Origin: JADFXI01 sp963784135
Lineage (GTDB): Bacteria > Nitrospirota > Thermodesulfovibrionia > Thermodesulfovibrionales > Dissulfurispiraceae
DNA length: 64,000 bases
Assembly: GCA_963784135.1 (NCBI GenBank)
Contig: CAWAQG010000005.1
Coordinates: 62,001-126,000 of the forward strand
Direction: 5' to 3'
The notes beneath the pieces were generated by a model, which worked only from the letters and a program-made list of their open reading frames with translations, was not told the DNA's origin and did no database searches. Positions 25,240 through 32,983 of this stretch are shown here, piece after piece; the stretch's first letter is position 1; the number at the start of each line of letters is the position of its first letter. Both the position numbers and the translations under genes were made by a program.

Positions 25240-26481
25240 ATGAATAAAGGATTTCTTTGGGGTGTTGCTACATCCGCCTTTCAGCTTGAGGGCTCTCCGT
25301 ATGCGGACTGGACCTCATGGGACTCCATACTCAATGAAAAGCCAAATGTGACCAATCATTATGCGCTTTACAAAGAAGACTTGCTTCTGCTTAAAGACCT
25401 CGGCGTCAACTCCTATCGTTTTTCCATAGAGTGGAGCAGGATCCAGCCGAGAGAAAACACCTGGGACACCGCATCGCTGGCGCACTACCAGGAGATAGTC
25501 GATATCCTTATACAGAACAATATCGAACCGATGGTCACACTAAACCATTTTACACACCCCCTGTGGTTTATCAAAAAATATCCCTGGCATGAGGACGCTT
25601 CGGTAGATAAGTTCTTAAAATTTATCGAGAGAGTGGTGGCAACTCTCAAGGGGGTCCGCTACTGGATAACATTCAATGAGCCCTATGTGCTCTTGTTGGG
25701 CGGTTATCTTGAAGGCTGCATGCCGCCCGGTATCCGCAATCCCTCGCTTGCCGTAAAAGCGCTGCAAAACATTCTTGTCTGCCACGGAAAGGCGTATGAC
25801 CTTATTCATGAGCAGGCAAAAAAACACGGTATTACTCCGATGGTCAGCGTGGCGCATAATATGGCGGCCCTGGCGCCATGGAACCGGTTCAACCCGCTGG
25901 ACAGGCTTCTCTCAAGAATAGCCAAGTACTTTTACAACCATTCTCTGCTCGATGCTTTTTTGACCGGCGTTCTGAAGATAAAGTTCCCCTTTAAAAACGA
26001 AATAAACATTCCGGTCCCCATTAAAAACAAGCTGGACTTCTTTGGGGTCAACTATTATACGCGTGTGCATATACGGTTTAACCCGTTTAAAAAGATGGGG
26101 ATCGAACTGAGGAACAGGGACATTGACGGTTATGGACTGACTGATATGGGATGGGAAATACATCCGCGCGGCCTTGAAAAGGTCCTGAGATATGCTTCAA
26201 AGCTTAATGTGCCTCTGATCATCACCGAGAACGGTATCGCAACCCGTGACGGACAAAAAAAAATAAAATATATGAAAAGACACGTTGACGCGGTTGAAAA
26301 AAGCATCCAGGACGGTATCGATGTCAGGGGCTATTTCTACTGGTCTCTGATCGATAACTACGAATGGCTGCAGGGACTCGATGCCAGGTTCGGCCTGTAC
26401 CGGGTCGACTTCAACACAATGGAACGTAAACCGACTAATGCCGCGGCATATTACGCGTATATAATTAAAAGCCGGTCATAG
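25240..26481 (+). CDS. GH1 beta-glucosidase-type glycoside hydrolase
   Basis: A 413-residue family 1 glycosidase. The acid/base Glu is in TFNEP (about 145-149), the nucleophile in ITENG (about 327-331), with SYRFSIEWSRIQP near 68 and YFYWSLIDNYEW near 365 as sugar-binding elements. There is no signal peptide, so it acts in the cytoplasm. It follows the EAL-GGDEF gene by 21 bp and probably belongs to the same transcript. The natural substrate cannot be told; a role in turnover of glycolipids or exopolysaccharide would suit the neighbourhood but is only a guess. Confidence 0.93.
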   Translation: MNKGFLWGVATSAFQLEGSPYADWTSWDSILNEKPNVTNHYALYKEDLLLLKDLGVNSYRFSIEWSRIQPRENTWDTASLAHYQEIVDILIQNNIEPMVTLNHFTHPLWFIKKYPWHEDASVDKFLKFIERVVATLKGVRYWITFNEPYVLLLGGYLEGCMPPGIRNPSLAVKALQNILVCHGKAYDLIHEQAKKHGITPMVSVAHNMAALAPWNRFNPLDRLLSRIAKYFYNHSLLDAFLTGVLKIKFPFKNEINIPVPIKNKLDFFGVNYYTRVHIRFNPFKKMGIELRNRDIDGYGLTDMGWEIHPRGLEKVLRYASKLNVPLIITENGIATRDGQKKIKYMKRHVDAVEKSIQDGIDVRGYFYWSLIDNYEWLQGLDARFGLYRVDFNTMERKPTNAAAYYAYIIKSRS

Positions 26482-26559
26482 GCCATAAGCTATGGCCTAT
26501 AGGCAAAGAATTTTCTGTTTTTTTTGCCCATTGCCCATCGCCTATCGCCTATTGCCATT
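26477..26559. repeat. Degenerate heptad inverted repeat after the GH1 gene
   Basis: GGCCATAAGCTATGGCCTAT is followed by a T-run (26518-26525) and then TTGCCCATTGCCCATCGCC with further CCTATCGCC/CCTATTGCC units. The two sides can pair imperfectly. Position after a stop codon and before the next promoter suggests terminator function. Confidence 0.5.
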
Positions 26560-26565
26560 GATTTT

Positions 26566-26621
26566 CGTAACATAATCTTAATCCGCCCTTAATAATGCTG
26601 TAACCAAAGTAATACTATTAT
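26566..26621 (+). promoter_or_regulatory. Pho-box-like promoter of the PHP/glycosyltransferase operon
   Basis: Four heptamers on an exact 11-bp step: CGTAACA (26566), CTTAATC (26577), CTTAATA (26588), TGTAACC (26599). A -10-like TATTAT (26616-26621) follows the last one by 10 bp. The predicted start of transcription is close to the ATG at 26629, so the mRNA may be nearly leaderless. Confidence 0.6.
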
Positions 26622-26628
26622 ATACCTG

Positions 26629-27318
26629 ATGCTCTTGTGCGATTTTCATATCCACACCACCTACTCCGACGGTTCCGTGGAGTTGAGACGTACCATCGAC
26701 CTTTTTGGACAAGCAGGATTTGATGTTATTGCAATTACTGACCATGTGGTGAACGGCGACAACTCCATTGGAAAGTTTGCCCATCGCTTCAACCTGTCGG
26801 TAAGAGAAGACAATTTCGAGGAGTATATGGAACATATCAGGAAAGAGGCGGCAAGAGCATGGGACAAGTACGGGATGCTGGTGATCCCCGGAGTTGAAAT
26901 CAGCAAAAATCATCTGTCTTCCGACAAATCCGCTCACTTGCTCCTTATTGATATAAAGGATTTTATTCCCGCATGCTGGAACTATGAGAAGATCTTTCTT
27001 GAGGCAAAGGAACAGGACGCATTGATAGTGGCCTGCCACCCTCATTATATGTCGGACATGAGCCGCGACACGCTTTTCCTCTGGAACAACAGGGAGAAAT
27101 ATGCCAAATACATCGATGCATGGGAAGTAGCAAACAGAGACGACGTCTTCAATGTTATAAGCCTGAAGAAGTATCCCTATGTCGCTAATAGTGACTTCCA
27201 TAAGGCACGCCACCTGTATTCGTGGAAAACGCTGCTTAATTGCGAGAAAGATACTGCAGCGGTAAAACAATGTATTAAACACAACAAAGGGGTCGCAATT
27301 ACCCTTTTCAGAAACTGA
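26629..27318 (+). CDS. PHP-domain phosphoesterase
   Basis: A 229-residue PHP protein. The metal ligands are recognisable: DFHIHTTYSDG at residues 5-15, ITDHV near 37, PGVEISKN near 87, CHPHYM near 130 and NSDFH near 187. PHP enzymes hydrolyse phosphate esters or phosphodiesters with two or three metals; related proteins are 3',5'-nucleoside bisphosphate phosphatases or histidinol-phosphatase types. It is the first gene of a Pho-box-led operon, so phosphate salvage is plausible. No ribosome-binding site is visible before ATG 26629, in line with a very short leader. Confidence 0.85.
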   Translation: MLLCDFHIHTTYSDGSVELRRTIDLFGQAGFDVIAITDHVVNGDNSIGKFAHRFNLSVREDNFEEYMEHIRKEAARAWDKYGMLVIPGVEISKNHLSSDKSAHLLLIDIKDFIPACWNYEKIFLEAKEQDALIVACHPHYMSDMSRDTLFLWNNREKYAKYIDAWEVANRDDVFNVISLKKYPYVANSDFHKARHLYSWKTLLNCEKDTAAVKQCIKHNKGVAITLFRN

Positions 27319-27339
27319 AGCACTAATGGAGGGAGGGGT

Positions 27340-28566
27340 ATGGGAATATTCTGGATATTTGCTTCTCTTACTTTTTTAGGTCTTATTGCTTATGGCTTTC
27401 AAATATGGGCTGTACGCTCATATCTTTCCACTCCCTGTAACTGCGGGGAAGGGCATGCCCTTCCCCGACTTTTTCCCCCAGTTTCGATTCTTAAACCGCT
27501 TAAGGGACTGGATGACAATCTGTACGACAACCTTCTCAGCTTCTGCAATCAGGACTATCCTGAATATGAGATTATATTCTCGCTCCAGAGTCATAATGAT
27601 CCTGCCTATAAAGTTGCAAGGAAAATAAGAGAAAAATGCCCTGGCAGAAACATCACCATTATAGTTGAGGCATCCAATGCAGGTCTTAATCCGAAAGTCA
27701 ATAATCTTCTGCCGGCATATAAAGCTTCAAGATATGAGTATATCCTTATCAGCGACAGCAATGTAATGGTTGATGAAAAGTATCTCAGGGAAATAACCTG
27801 TCAGATAGCGGACCCTGCTGCAGGCCATGAAATAGGATTAGTAAGCAATATTATAAAAGGTGTCGGCGGCCGTTCACTCGGGGCCGTATTTGAAAATCTG
27901 CACCTTAACTCCTTTGTTATGGGCAGCGTATGTTTTCTCGACAAGTTCCTGAAAATGCCCTGCGTGGTCGGGAAATCCATGCTGATGGGCAAAAAGGATT
28001 TGGAGGCAATCGGCGGGCTAAAAGCGGTAAAAAACATTCTTGCCGAGGATTATGTGCTTGGTGAAAGAATGCGCAAAAGCGGCAAAAAAGTAGTGCTGTC
28101 CAGCTATATGGTGCAGAATGTGAATGAATACTGGGGGATCAGGCGGTTCCTTAACCGTCATACGAGATGGGGCAAGCTCAGGTGGAAGCTCGGCGGCGGG
28201 AAATATATATTCGAATTGATCGGCAACCCCGTATTCATGTCGGCGCTTCCTATTGTATGCTGGCAATGCTCTAAATTGACCGTGACCTTTGCAATTCTCA
28301 CCGCCCTTCTTAAGGTTGCCGGCGACTTCTATCTGGGCAGGAAGACGGGAACAGAACTGGACAATCCATTCCTTTACTTGCTTGCTCCGTTTAAAGACCT
28401 TCTTATCGGGCTCATATGGCCGGTGCCGCTTGTCAGCAATACTGTTGTTTGGAGAGGCAACCGGTATAGTATCGGCAAAAATTCTATACTCTCCCCCTGC
28501 CCTGAAACCGGTTTCTGGTCCCTGCGCTACAGGATTATAGATGCAATAAGGGAGAGATTTGCATAA
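27340..28566 (+). CDS. Ceramide-glucosyltransferase/HpnI-like family 2 glycosyltransferase
   Basis: A 408-residue membrane GT2 enzyme. One N-terminal membrane segment (~3-25), then PPVSILKPLKGLD, LISDSNVMVD (metal-binding D), LAEDYVLGERM and the product-binding RHTRW box, followed by two or three C-terminal membrane segments. This D1-D2-D3-(Q/R)xxRW set is that of ceramide glucosyltransferases and HpnI. It would glycosylate a membrane lipid (diacylglycerol, ceramide or hopanoid). In a Pho-box operon the best guess is synthesis of a phosphorus-free glycolipid in phosphate starvation. No hopanoid genes are in the window. AGGGAGGGG precedes the ATG. Confidence 0.85.
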   Translation: MGIFWIFASLTFLGLIAYGFQIWAVRSYLSTPCNCGEGHALPRLFPPVSILKPLKGLDDNLYDNLLSFCNQDYPEYEIIFSLQSHNDPAYKVARKIREKCPGRNITIIVEASNAGLNPKVNNLLPAYKASRYEYILISDSNVMVDEKYLREITCQIADPAAGHEIGLVSNIIKGVGGRSLGAVFENLHLNSFVMGSVCFLDKFLKMPCVVGKSMLMGKKDLEAIGGLKAVKNILAEDYVLGERMRKSGKKVVLSSYMVQNVNEYWGIRRFLNRHTRWGKLRWKLGGGKYIFELIGNPVFMSALPIVCWQCSKLTVTFAILTALLKVAGDFYLGRKTGTELDNPFLYLLAPFKDLLIGLIWPVPLVSNTVVWRGNRYSIGKNSILSPCPETGFWSLRYRIIDAIRERFA

Positions 28567-28581
28567 GGGAAGCGTGCAAAC

Positions 28582-28815
28582 ATGAATACATATATAACGC
28601 AGAGCGAAAGATGCCATACGGTTGTCGGCTGCGAGCATAGTTGTCCCTATTGTAATAACGAGAGCGGCATCTGTGCAGCCTCTTTGTCACAACTGGCAAT
28701 CGATACCAGAAGAAGGTCCGGCTATTGCAATAATGAAAATTACGACAGTTGTCCGATGTTTTTGGCAAGGACCCTGCGAGGGGTCCCCAAAAAATCAAGG
28801 ACTTTGGGGGAATAG
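28582..28815 (+). CDS. Small Cys-rich protein, C-x7-C family member 2
   Basis: A 77-residue protein with seven Cys, including CEHSCPYC near 17-24 and the family block C-NNENYDS-C followed by PMFL. It shares the ASLSQL stretch with members 1 and 5 (PSLSEL, PSLFQL). The last ~15 residues (GVPKKSRTLGE) are encoded by a palindromic unit that also occurs at 48318, so the natural C-terminus may have been shorter. It follows the glycosyltransferase by 15 bp and is probably in the same Pho-led operon. Function unknown; metal or cluster binding is inferred. Confidence 0.65.
   Translation: MNTYITQSERCHTVVGCEHSCPYCNNESGICAASLSQLAIDTRRRSGYCNNENYDSCPMFLARTLRGVPKKSRTLGE
28780..28811. repeat. Palindromic repeat unit, copy A
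   Basis: GGGGTCCCCAAAAAATCAAG then GACTTTGGGGGA forms a hairpin. A close copy with a perfect stem lies inverted at about 48318-48349. The unit overlaps the 3' coding end of the small Cys-rich gene before it. Confidence 0.5.
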
Positions 28816-28830
28816 AAGGAGGTGGAAACT

Positions 28831-28998
28831 ATGTGTCCGGAGTTAAAAGAGGGTTCATGTGTGATAGCGGGTATTGAACCTGAAAAAGTAGCTTGTGCGG
28901 ACACTCATTGCTGCAACAGCAATGAGTGGGACAGGTGCAGAGTCTACATTTCACAATTTTTCCTGACCGGCGCCGGGGCATTCAGAGAGGTTGCATAA
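28831..28998 (+). CDS. Small Cys-rich protein, C-x7-C family member 3
   Basis: A 55-residue protein starting MCPELKEGSC, with AAGGAGG 8 bp upstream of ATG 28831. Cys lie at about 2, 10, 22, 27, 28 and 36; the last two of the family pattern are C-NSNEWDR-C followed by RVYISQFF. The N-terminal CP-x-L and the C-terminal C-x-V-Y-I/F match member 4. Function unknown. The tight spacing to the preceding gene (15 bp) points to one transcript, with the next Pho box beginning only 6 bp after its stop. Confidence 0.7.
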   Translation: MCPELKEGSCVIAGIEPEKVACADTHCCNSNEWDRCRVYISQFFLTGAGAFREVA

Positions 28999-29003
28999 GA
29001 CTT

Positions 29004-29058
29004 TGTTACAGTAATGTAACATTCTTTTCATATTGCTGTAACATTGAGTTGTTATCAT
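29004..29058 (+). promoter_or_regulatory. Pho-box-like promoter with four 11-bp-phased heptamers
   Basis: TGTTACA (29004), TGTAACA (29015), TTTCATA (29026) and TGTAACA (29037) each begin 11 bp apart; TATCAT (29053-29058) is a -10 9 bp after the last. This is the clearest site in the window and drives the small Cys-rich gene at 29080. Confidence 0.75.
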
Positions 29059-29079
29059 ACAAAGGAGATGGAAAACAAA

Positions 29080-29301
29080 ATGTATATGGAAAGACTTACA
29101 ATCTGTCCGCATCTTAAAGGAAGCCCGGTAGGCGCGGAGTGCCTTGTAGTGAACAAACTTGTCAAGGATATGCAGGATGTGGACATAAGAATATGCATGA
29201 GCAGGCGTCATGAAGCGTGTTCGGTCTATTTCTGCTCTCTGCAAATGGTCGAGGATGGCGGCGCCTATAAGCTTAAGTCGGTCCAGTGTTCCGGGATTTA
29301 A
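29080..29301 (+). CDS. Small Cys-rich protein, C-x7-C family member 4
   Basis: A 73-residue protein (start MYMERLTICPHL). Cys near 9 and 21 are followed by the family block ICMSRRHEACSVYF (C-x7-C), with two further Cys. I use ATG 29080, about 12 bp after AAAGGAG; ATG 29068 abuts that site and would add only MENK. It has its own four-unit Pho-box promoter. Like the other members it lacks a signal peptide or membrane segment. Function unknown; four shared Cys suggest zinc or iron-sulfur binding. Confidence 0.72.
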   Translation: MYMERLTICPHLKGSPVGAECLVVNKLVKDMQDVDIRICMSRRHEACSVYFCSLQMVEDGGAYKLKSVQCSGI

Positions 29302-29307
29302 CACGAA

Positions 29308-29351
29308 AGTAACAAAGCTGTCATATTAGTGTAATATTATTTGCTTAAAAT
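29308..29351 (+). promoter_or_regulatory. Pho-box-like promoter before the zinc-ribbon/HMA2 pair
   Basis: AGTAACA (29308), TGTCATA (29319) and TGTAATA (29330) are spaced by 11 bp; TAAAAT (29346-29351) follows by 9 bp and serves as the -10. Transcription would start close to the GTG at 29358, again a very short leader. Confidence 0.6.
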
Positions 29352-29357
29352 GTACTT

Positions 29358-29669
29358 GTGACGGCAGATGCGGTTAAAGAAAAAATTGAAGTAAAGTGTC
29401 CGCATTGCAATTTGGATGCTGTATATAAATATGGCAAAACGTGGCAGGGGAAGCAGCGGTTTCTATGTCTTATATGCGGCAGGCAATTTACCCAGAGTAC
29501 AGGGAGATTTGAAGTCAAGGACAGACCGGATTGTCCGGCGTGCGGCAAGATAATGCATTTATATAAAAGGGACGATAAAATATTGCGATTCAGGTGTTCG
29601 GGATATCCGGTTTGCAAGACATTCTGGAAAACTTATATGGAGGGAGCTAATGAGCTACTACATTCATAA
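29358..29669 (+). CDS. Double zinc-ribbon protein
   Basis: A 103-residue protein with two Cys4 ribbons: CPHCNLDAVYKYG...FLCLICGRQF (about 14-44), like the N-terminus of IS1 InsA and related DNA-binding ribbons, and CPACGKIMHLYKR...FRCSGYPVC (about 59-86), like topoisomerase I C-terminal zinc fingers. There is no transposase domain. Start is GTG 29358 right after a Pho-box promoter. It overlaps the following HMA2 gene by 20 bp. It may bind nucleic acid or be a regulator; this is inference from fold only. Confidence 0.7.
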   Translation: MTADAVKEKIEVKCPHCNLDAVYKYGKTWQGKQRFLCLICGRQFTQSTGRFEVKDRPDCPACGKIMHLYKRDDKILRFRCSGYPVCKTFWKTYMEGANELLHS

Positions 29670-30021
29670 TGTGCCTGGAAGACTCAGAATTAAAAGCCCG
29701 GCAATAAAAAAGAACGAAAACGTGGCTAACGAACTCAAAATGGCATTGAGTACGATGAACGGGATTGCCACAGTCGACATTAACCTTACTACCGGCAGTC
29801 TGCTGGTGAACTATAATCCAAAGATGGCCAGCCATAAGGACATCATAAGCATACTGCAGCGGAAAGGTTATTTCGATACGACAAAGGCAGCTACCAATGA
29901 GCAGTATATTCATAGCGCCGCCACTAAAGCCGGCCACCTGGTGGGCAAGGCGGTTTTGGGGGCTTTTGTCCAGGAAGCATTGGAAGGTTCGGCCCTGTCG
30001 TTATTAGCTGTATTACTGTAG
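29650..30021 (+). CDS. HMA2-domain protein (Cys-less heavy-metal-associated-like)
   Basis: A 123-residue protein with a ferredoxin-like HMA2 domain: IHNVPGRLRIKSP at residues 5-17 and LTTGSLLVNYNP near 48-59. The metal-binding CxxC of ordinary HMA domains is absent. After residue 85 comes a Gly/Ala-rich hydrophobic stretch (AGHLVGKAVLGAFVQEAL...ALSLLAVLL) that probably sits in the membrane. Three more HMA2 copies occur in this window, one fused to a P-type ATPase. AGGGAG precedes ATG 29650 inside the zinc-ribbon gene, so the two are translationally coupled. Confidence 0.8.
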   Translation: MSYYIHNVPGRLRIKSPAIKKNENVANELKMALSTMNGIATVDINLTTGSLLVNYNPKMASHKDIISILQRKGYFDTTKAATNEQYIHSAATKAGHLVGKAVLGAFVQEALEGSALSLLAVLL

Positions 30022-30069
30022 TAAATCAGCCGCAGCAGTTCTCCCTGTTGTACCCTTAATGGACACCTT

Positions 30070-30855
30070 TCACTCCAATTCCAGACGCAAAAGGCTGTAG
30101 CCGTCCCTGACTTTCCCAAACACAAAGGAAGAGAGTCTTTTTCTGTCCTCCGTAAAATGGTACAGCGTATGATTGAAGTGAATACGTGCATCAATCCGGC
30201 TTAAACCCAGAAGGTTCCAAAAATGAGGGACGAACTGCATATCTGAATGCCAGGCAACAGCATCAATTGTTCCGGGCGTCACAGGCATACGATCTATGTG
30301 CGAGTATACAATGCTCAAGGGCAAAATAGGCACCTTGCTGTCTATCGGCGCTTTGAAAAAAACGCTCTTGAAATCTCTGATGGTGAGTCCGTCATTGGTA
30401 GTTCCCTCAGGGAAAACCACAACACTGATACCGCTCTCGAGGCGCTCCTTAATGGCCTCCAATACTCTGACCGCAGCTGTTTTGGATTCCCTGTTGACAA
30501 AAACAGTCCCTGCAAGCTTTACCATCCTGCCCAGGAAAACCCAGGAGGCCACCTCCCTTTTTGAGACGAAGACCGAAGGCATTATTGTGCCTATAATGAG
30601 TATATCCAGATAGCTGCAATGATTACTAACGATGAAGAAGACATCGTTTTGTTTATATGAGCCGGACGGAGTAACATAAATCCCAAGGATAAAACAGTTG
30701 GCCCGCGCCCACCACCGCATACTATGAGCACGGAGGTGCATTTTCTTTTCAGGCGCAAGAAAAAAAGCTGCTGTTATCAGAATACCGCAGACAAGGAAGA
30801 CGGGATTGAGTATAAGAAGCAGAAATAATCTTAATAATTTTATTACGCCCGGCAT
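30070..30855 (-). CDS. PlsC/OlsA-type lysolipid O-acyltransferase
   Basis: A 261-residue acyltransferase of the PlsC family, membrane bound through N-terminal segments (~9-30). It has the catalytic NHCSYLD box near 70-76 and the FPEGTT acceptor box near 140. It overlaps by 13 bp a gene for an OlsB-like N-acyltransferase, the standard gene pair for ornithine lipid: OlsB N-acylates ornithine and OlsA adds the second acyl chain. A general 1-acylglycerol-3-phosphate acyltransferase role cannot be excluded from sequence. The operon has a Pho-box-like promoter. Confidence 0.88.
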   Translation of the reverse strand: MPGVIKLLRLFLLLILNPVFLVCGILITAAFFLAPEKKMHLRAHSMRWWARANCFILGIYVTPSGSYKQNDVFFIVSNHCSYLDILIIGTIMPSVFVSKREVASWVFLGRMVKLAGTVFVNRESKTAAVRVLEAIKERLESGISVVVFPEGTTNDGLTIRDFKSVFFKAPIDSKVPILPLSIVYSHIDRMPVTPGTIDAVAWHSDMQFVPHFWNLLGLSRIDARIHFNHTLYHFTEDRKRLSSFVFGKVRDGYSLLRLELE

Positions 30856-31640
30856 AACGTCTCGTCCGACTCCTGGAAAAACCTCCTTTTATAGCGGCTG
30901 ATGAGCTTTTCTGTTTCGAGGAGCAAAAAGAGATCGGTTGTACCGAAGATGTCGTCATAAGCCGGCTCTCCGCAGATAAGCGCTCCGAGCCGCAGATATC
31001 CCTTGATAAGCGGCGGAAGCTTCTCGAATGCGGTTTTCTGGTCCACAATGCGGGCCAGGCGTAACCCGAGCAGCTTTTTCATAGGATACACCGTAAATTC
31101 GTCGCCCGCCCGGTGAAACGTGTTCATATAAGAGTATACCATGCTTACTTCATCAGGATCACTGGTATGCAGGCTGCCGCAGCCGAACAAATGGCGCACA
31201 CTGTATATTTCCATGTACCGGGCAATGCCGGCCCAAAGCAGGTTGATGACACCCGCATTCCTGTAATCCTTGTGGACACAGGAACGGCCGAGTTCCAGCT
31301 TATCGCCACTGATGGCCCTGATGGCGGTCATATCGAATTCGCCCTCCGAATAGTAGCCGATATTGTTTTCCGCGACAAAACTCAGGAGCAGGCGATAAGT
31401 GCCGACCACCTTGTTACAACGGGTATCGACAACAATGAGGTGGTCACAATAGTCATCGTAACTGTCCCTGTCCATGCCGGTGATATAAGATCTGTTGAGT
31501 CCCTCATTCAATTCCCTGTTAAATACATCAAAACGCAGTTTGAGCGCATTTTCCAGTTCTTCGTAATATTCAGCCAGTTTAACAATAAAGTGACCGTTGC
31601 GCATGCTCAGAACCGTGCTTTGATTCTTTCCCATTATCAC
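30843..31640 (-). CDS. OlsB-like ornithine N-acyltransferase (GNAT fold)
   Basis: A 265-residue member of the PF13444-type GNAT acyltransferases, the family of OlsB. Seen: LRFDVFNRELNEGL near 34-48, HLIVVDTRCNKVVGTYRLL near 68-86, DKLELGRSCVHKDYR near 113-127 and LFGCGSLHTSD. OlsB uses 3-hydroxyacyl-ACP to make lyso-ornithine lipid, a phosphorus-free membrane lipid. Start at 31640 allows MIMGKN or, four bases later in frame, MGKN; GGAGGGG lies just upstream. With olsA-like and a Pho-box promoter, this is the clearest lipid-replacement gene in the window. Confidence 0.85.
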   Translation of the reverse strand: MIMGKNQSTVLSMRNGHFIVKLAEYYEELENALKLRFDVFNRELNEGLNRSYITGMDRDSYDDYCDHLIVVDTRCNKVVGTYRLLLSFVAENNIGYYSEGEFDMTAIRAISGDKLELGRSCVHKDYRNAGVINLLWAGIARYMEIYSVRHLFGCGSLHTSDPDEVSMVYSYMNTFHRAGDEFTVYPMKKLLGLRLARIVDQKTAFEKLPPLIKGYLRLGALICGEPAYDDIFGTTDLFLLLETEKLISRYKRRFFQESDETLCRA

Positions 31641-31668
31641 CCCTCCTGCGACACTGCAAATTTGTATA

Positions 31669-31723
31669 CTTTACAGGAAAAAGGGTTAAAGCAGTTTTAC
31701 AGGAATATTAATTTTAAGTTACA
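31669..31723 (-). promoter_or_regulatory. Pho-box-like promoter of the olsB-olsA pair
   Basis: Reading the minus strand, TGTAACT (31723-31717), a weak ATTAATA, TGTAAAA (31701-31695) and TTTAACC (31690-31684) fall on an 11-bp step. TAAAGT follows by 10 bp as a -10. Weaker than the site at 29004 but with identical geometry. Confidence 0.5.
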
Positions 31724-31727
31724 GACA

Positions 31728-31795
31728 GGCAAGGGCAAAGGTAGAGGTGGAGGCAAAGGCAGAGTTTTCTTTATCTATACCTCTACCTCTACTTG
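31728..31795. repeat. Degenerate repeat hairpin after metK
   Basis: AAAGGTAGAGGTGGAGGCAA and CTCTACCTCTACTTGC are made of short GGTAGAG/GGCAAAG units and pair over about 10 bp (AGGTAGAGGT). It lies between the metK stop and the olsB promoter and may end the metK transcript. Confidence 0.45.
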
Positions 31796-32983
31796 CTATT
31801 TCAGCAGTTGGGCTTTATCAGTGATTTCCCAGGGCAACCCTATATCCATCCTGCCGACGTGTCCGTAGACAGCGAGCTTCCGATAGAAACCGCCTTTAAT
31901 GGTAGCAGGCAGGCGCCTCAGGCTAAATTGTTTTACAATTCCGGCAAGCCTGAAATCGAAATTTTTCTCTACCAGATCGGCAATAATTGTGTCCGGCAGT
32001 TTGCCGGTGCCGAACGTCTCTACCTGGATGCTCACGGGACGGGAAAGACCTATGGAATAGCTGAGCTGGATTTCGCACTCCTCGGCAAGCCCGGCCGCAA
32101 CCACATTCTTCGCCGCGTAACGCGCGGCATACGCGCCGACCCGGTCAATTCTCATGGGGTCCTTGCCGCTGAGTGCTGCACCGCTGTGGCGCGAATACTC
32201 CCCATAGGTATCAATGGCATTTTTTCTGCCGGTAAGCCCTGAATGGATTGACGGGCCGCCGGTTATAAACGGGCCGTCCGGATTAACGAATATTCTCGTA
32301 TTTTTATCCGGCTTGACAACTTCATCATGGAAGACATTATCGATAATCGCTTCCCGTATATCGTCTCTCAGCTGTTGCAGCTCAGGGCCGCCGTGCTTAT
32401 TCTGGCTTGCAATGACCGTTATGCTGTGTATCCTGGACGGAATACGGTTTCTGAATTCAACTCCCACCTGTGTTTTCCCGTCCTGGGAAAGATAGGGCAG
32501 TATCTTCTGAAGCCTTGCCGAAGTGAGCCGTCTGGCGAGCTTATGCGCCAGCCATATGGGAAGCGGCATAAATGCGGGGGTCTGATTACAGGCGAAACCA
32601 AAAACCGTGACCTGGTTTTTCACCGGGATGCTGTCGATTTCACTCTCGGTCAGCTCCCGTTCATCAAAATTGAAGTCCGCATCACGGGGCGATTCTTTGA
32701 GGCTTGTCAGGATACTGCATGTTTTGCCGTTAAACTCATGCTGTTCATAGCCGATCTGGGATATTACCTGGCGCGCTATATAGGGGAAGTCAACCCGTGC
32801 CTCAGAGGCAAACCTTGCAGCGATGAAGAGAATCGATGTCGAAACAGCGCATTCCGCGATAACACGCGAGTAAGGGTCCTGCTGAAGAAAGTGGTCTACT
32901 ATGGCATCGCTTATCTGGTCGCAGAGTTTGTCGGGATGTCCCTCTGTTACCGATTCGGACGTAAACATGAAATCCTTTTTCAT
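31796..32983 (-). CDS. metK: Divergent S-adenosylmethionine synthetase
   Basis: A 395-residue MetK homologue that would make SAM from methionine and ATP. Core motifs persist (TSESVTEGHPDKLCDQISDAI, ALSGKDPMRIDRVGAYAARY), yet the usually invariant GGPxGDAGLTGRK segment reads GGPSIHSGLTGRK and the flexible-loop region is altered. It overlaps the P-type ATPase stop as ATGA with GAGGTG upstream, so it is co-translated with the ATPase rather than standing alone. This suggests a second, specialised paralogue; whether the genome also has a standard metK cannot be seen here. Confidence 0.88.
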   Translation of the reverse strand: MKKDFMFTSESVTEGHPDKLCDQISDAIVDHFLQQDPYSRVIAECAVSTSILFIAARFASEARVDFPYIARQVISQIGYEQHEFNGKTCSILTSLKESPRDADFNFDERELTESEIDSIPVKNQVTVFGFACNQTPAFMPLPIWLAHKLARRLTSARLQKILPYLSQDGKTQVGVEFRNRIPSRIHSITVIASQNKHGGPELQQLRDDIREAIIDNVFHDEVVKPDKNTRIFVNPDGPFITGGPSIHSGLTGRKNAIDTYGEYSRHSGAALSGKDPMRIDRVGAYAARYAAKNVVAAGLAEECEIQLSYSIGLSRPVSIQVETFGTGKLPDTIIADLVEKNFDFRLAGIVKQFSLRRLPATIKGGFYRKLAVYGHVGRMDIGLPWEITDKAQLLK

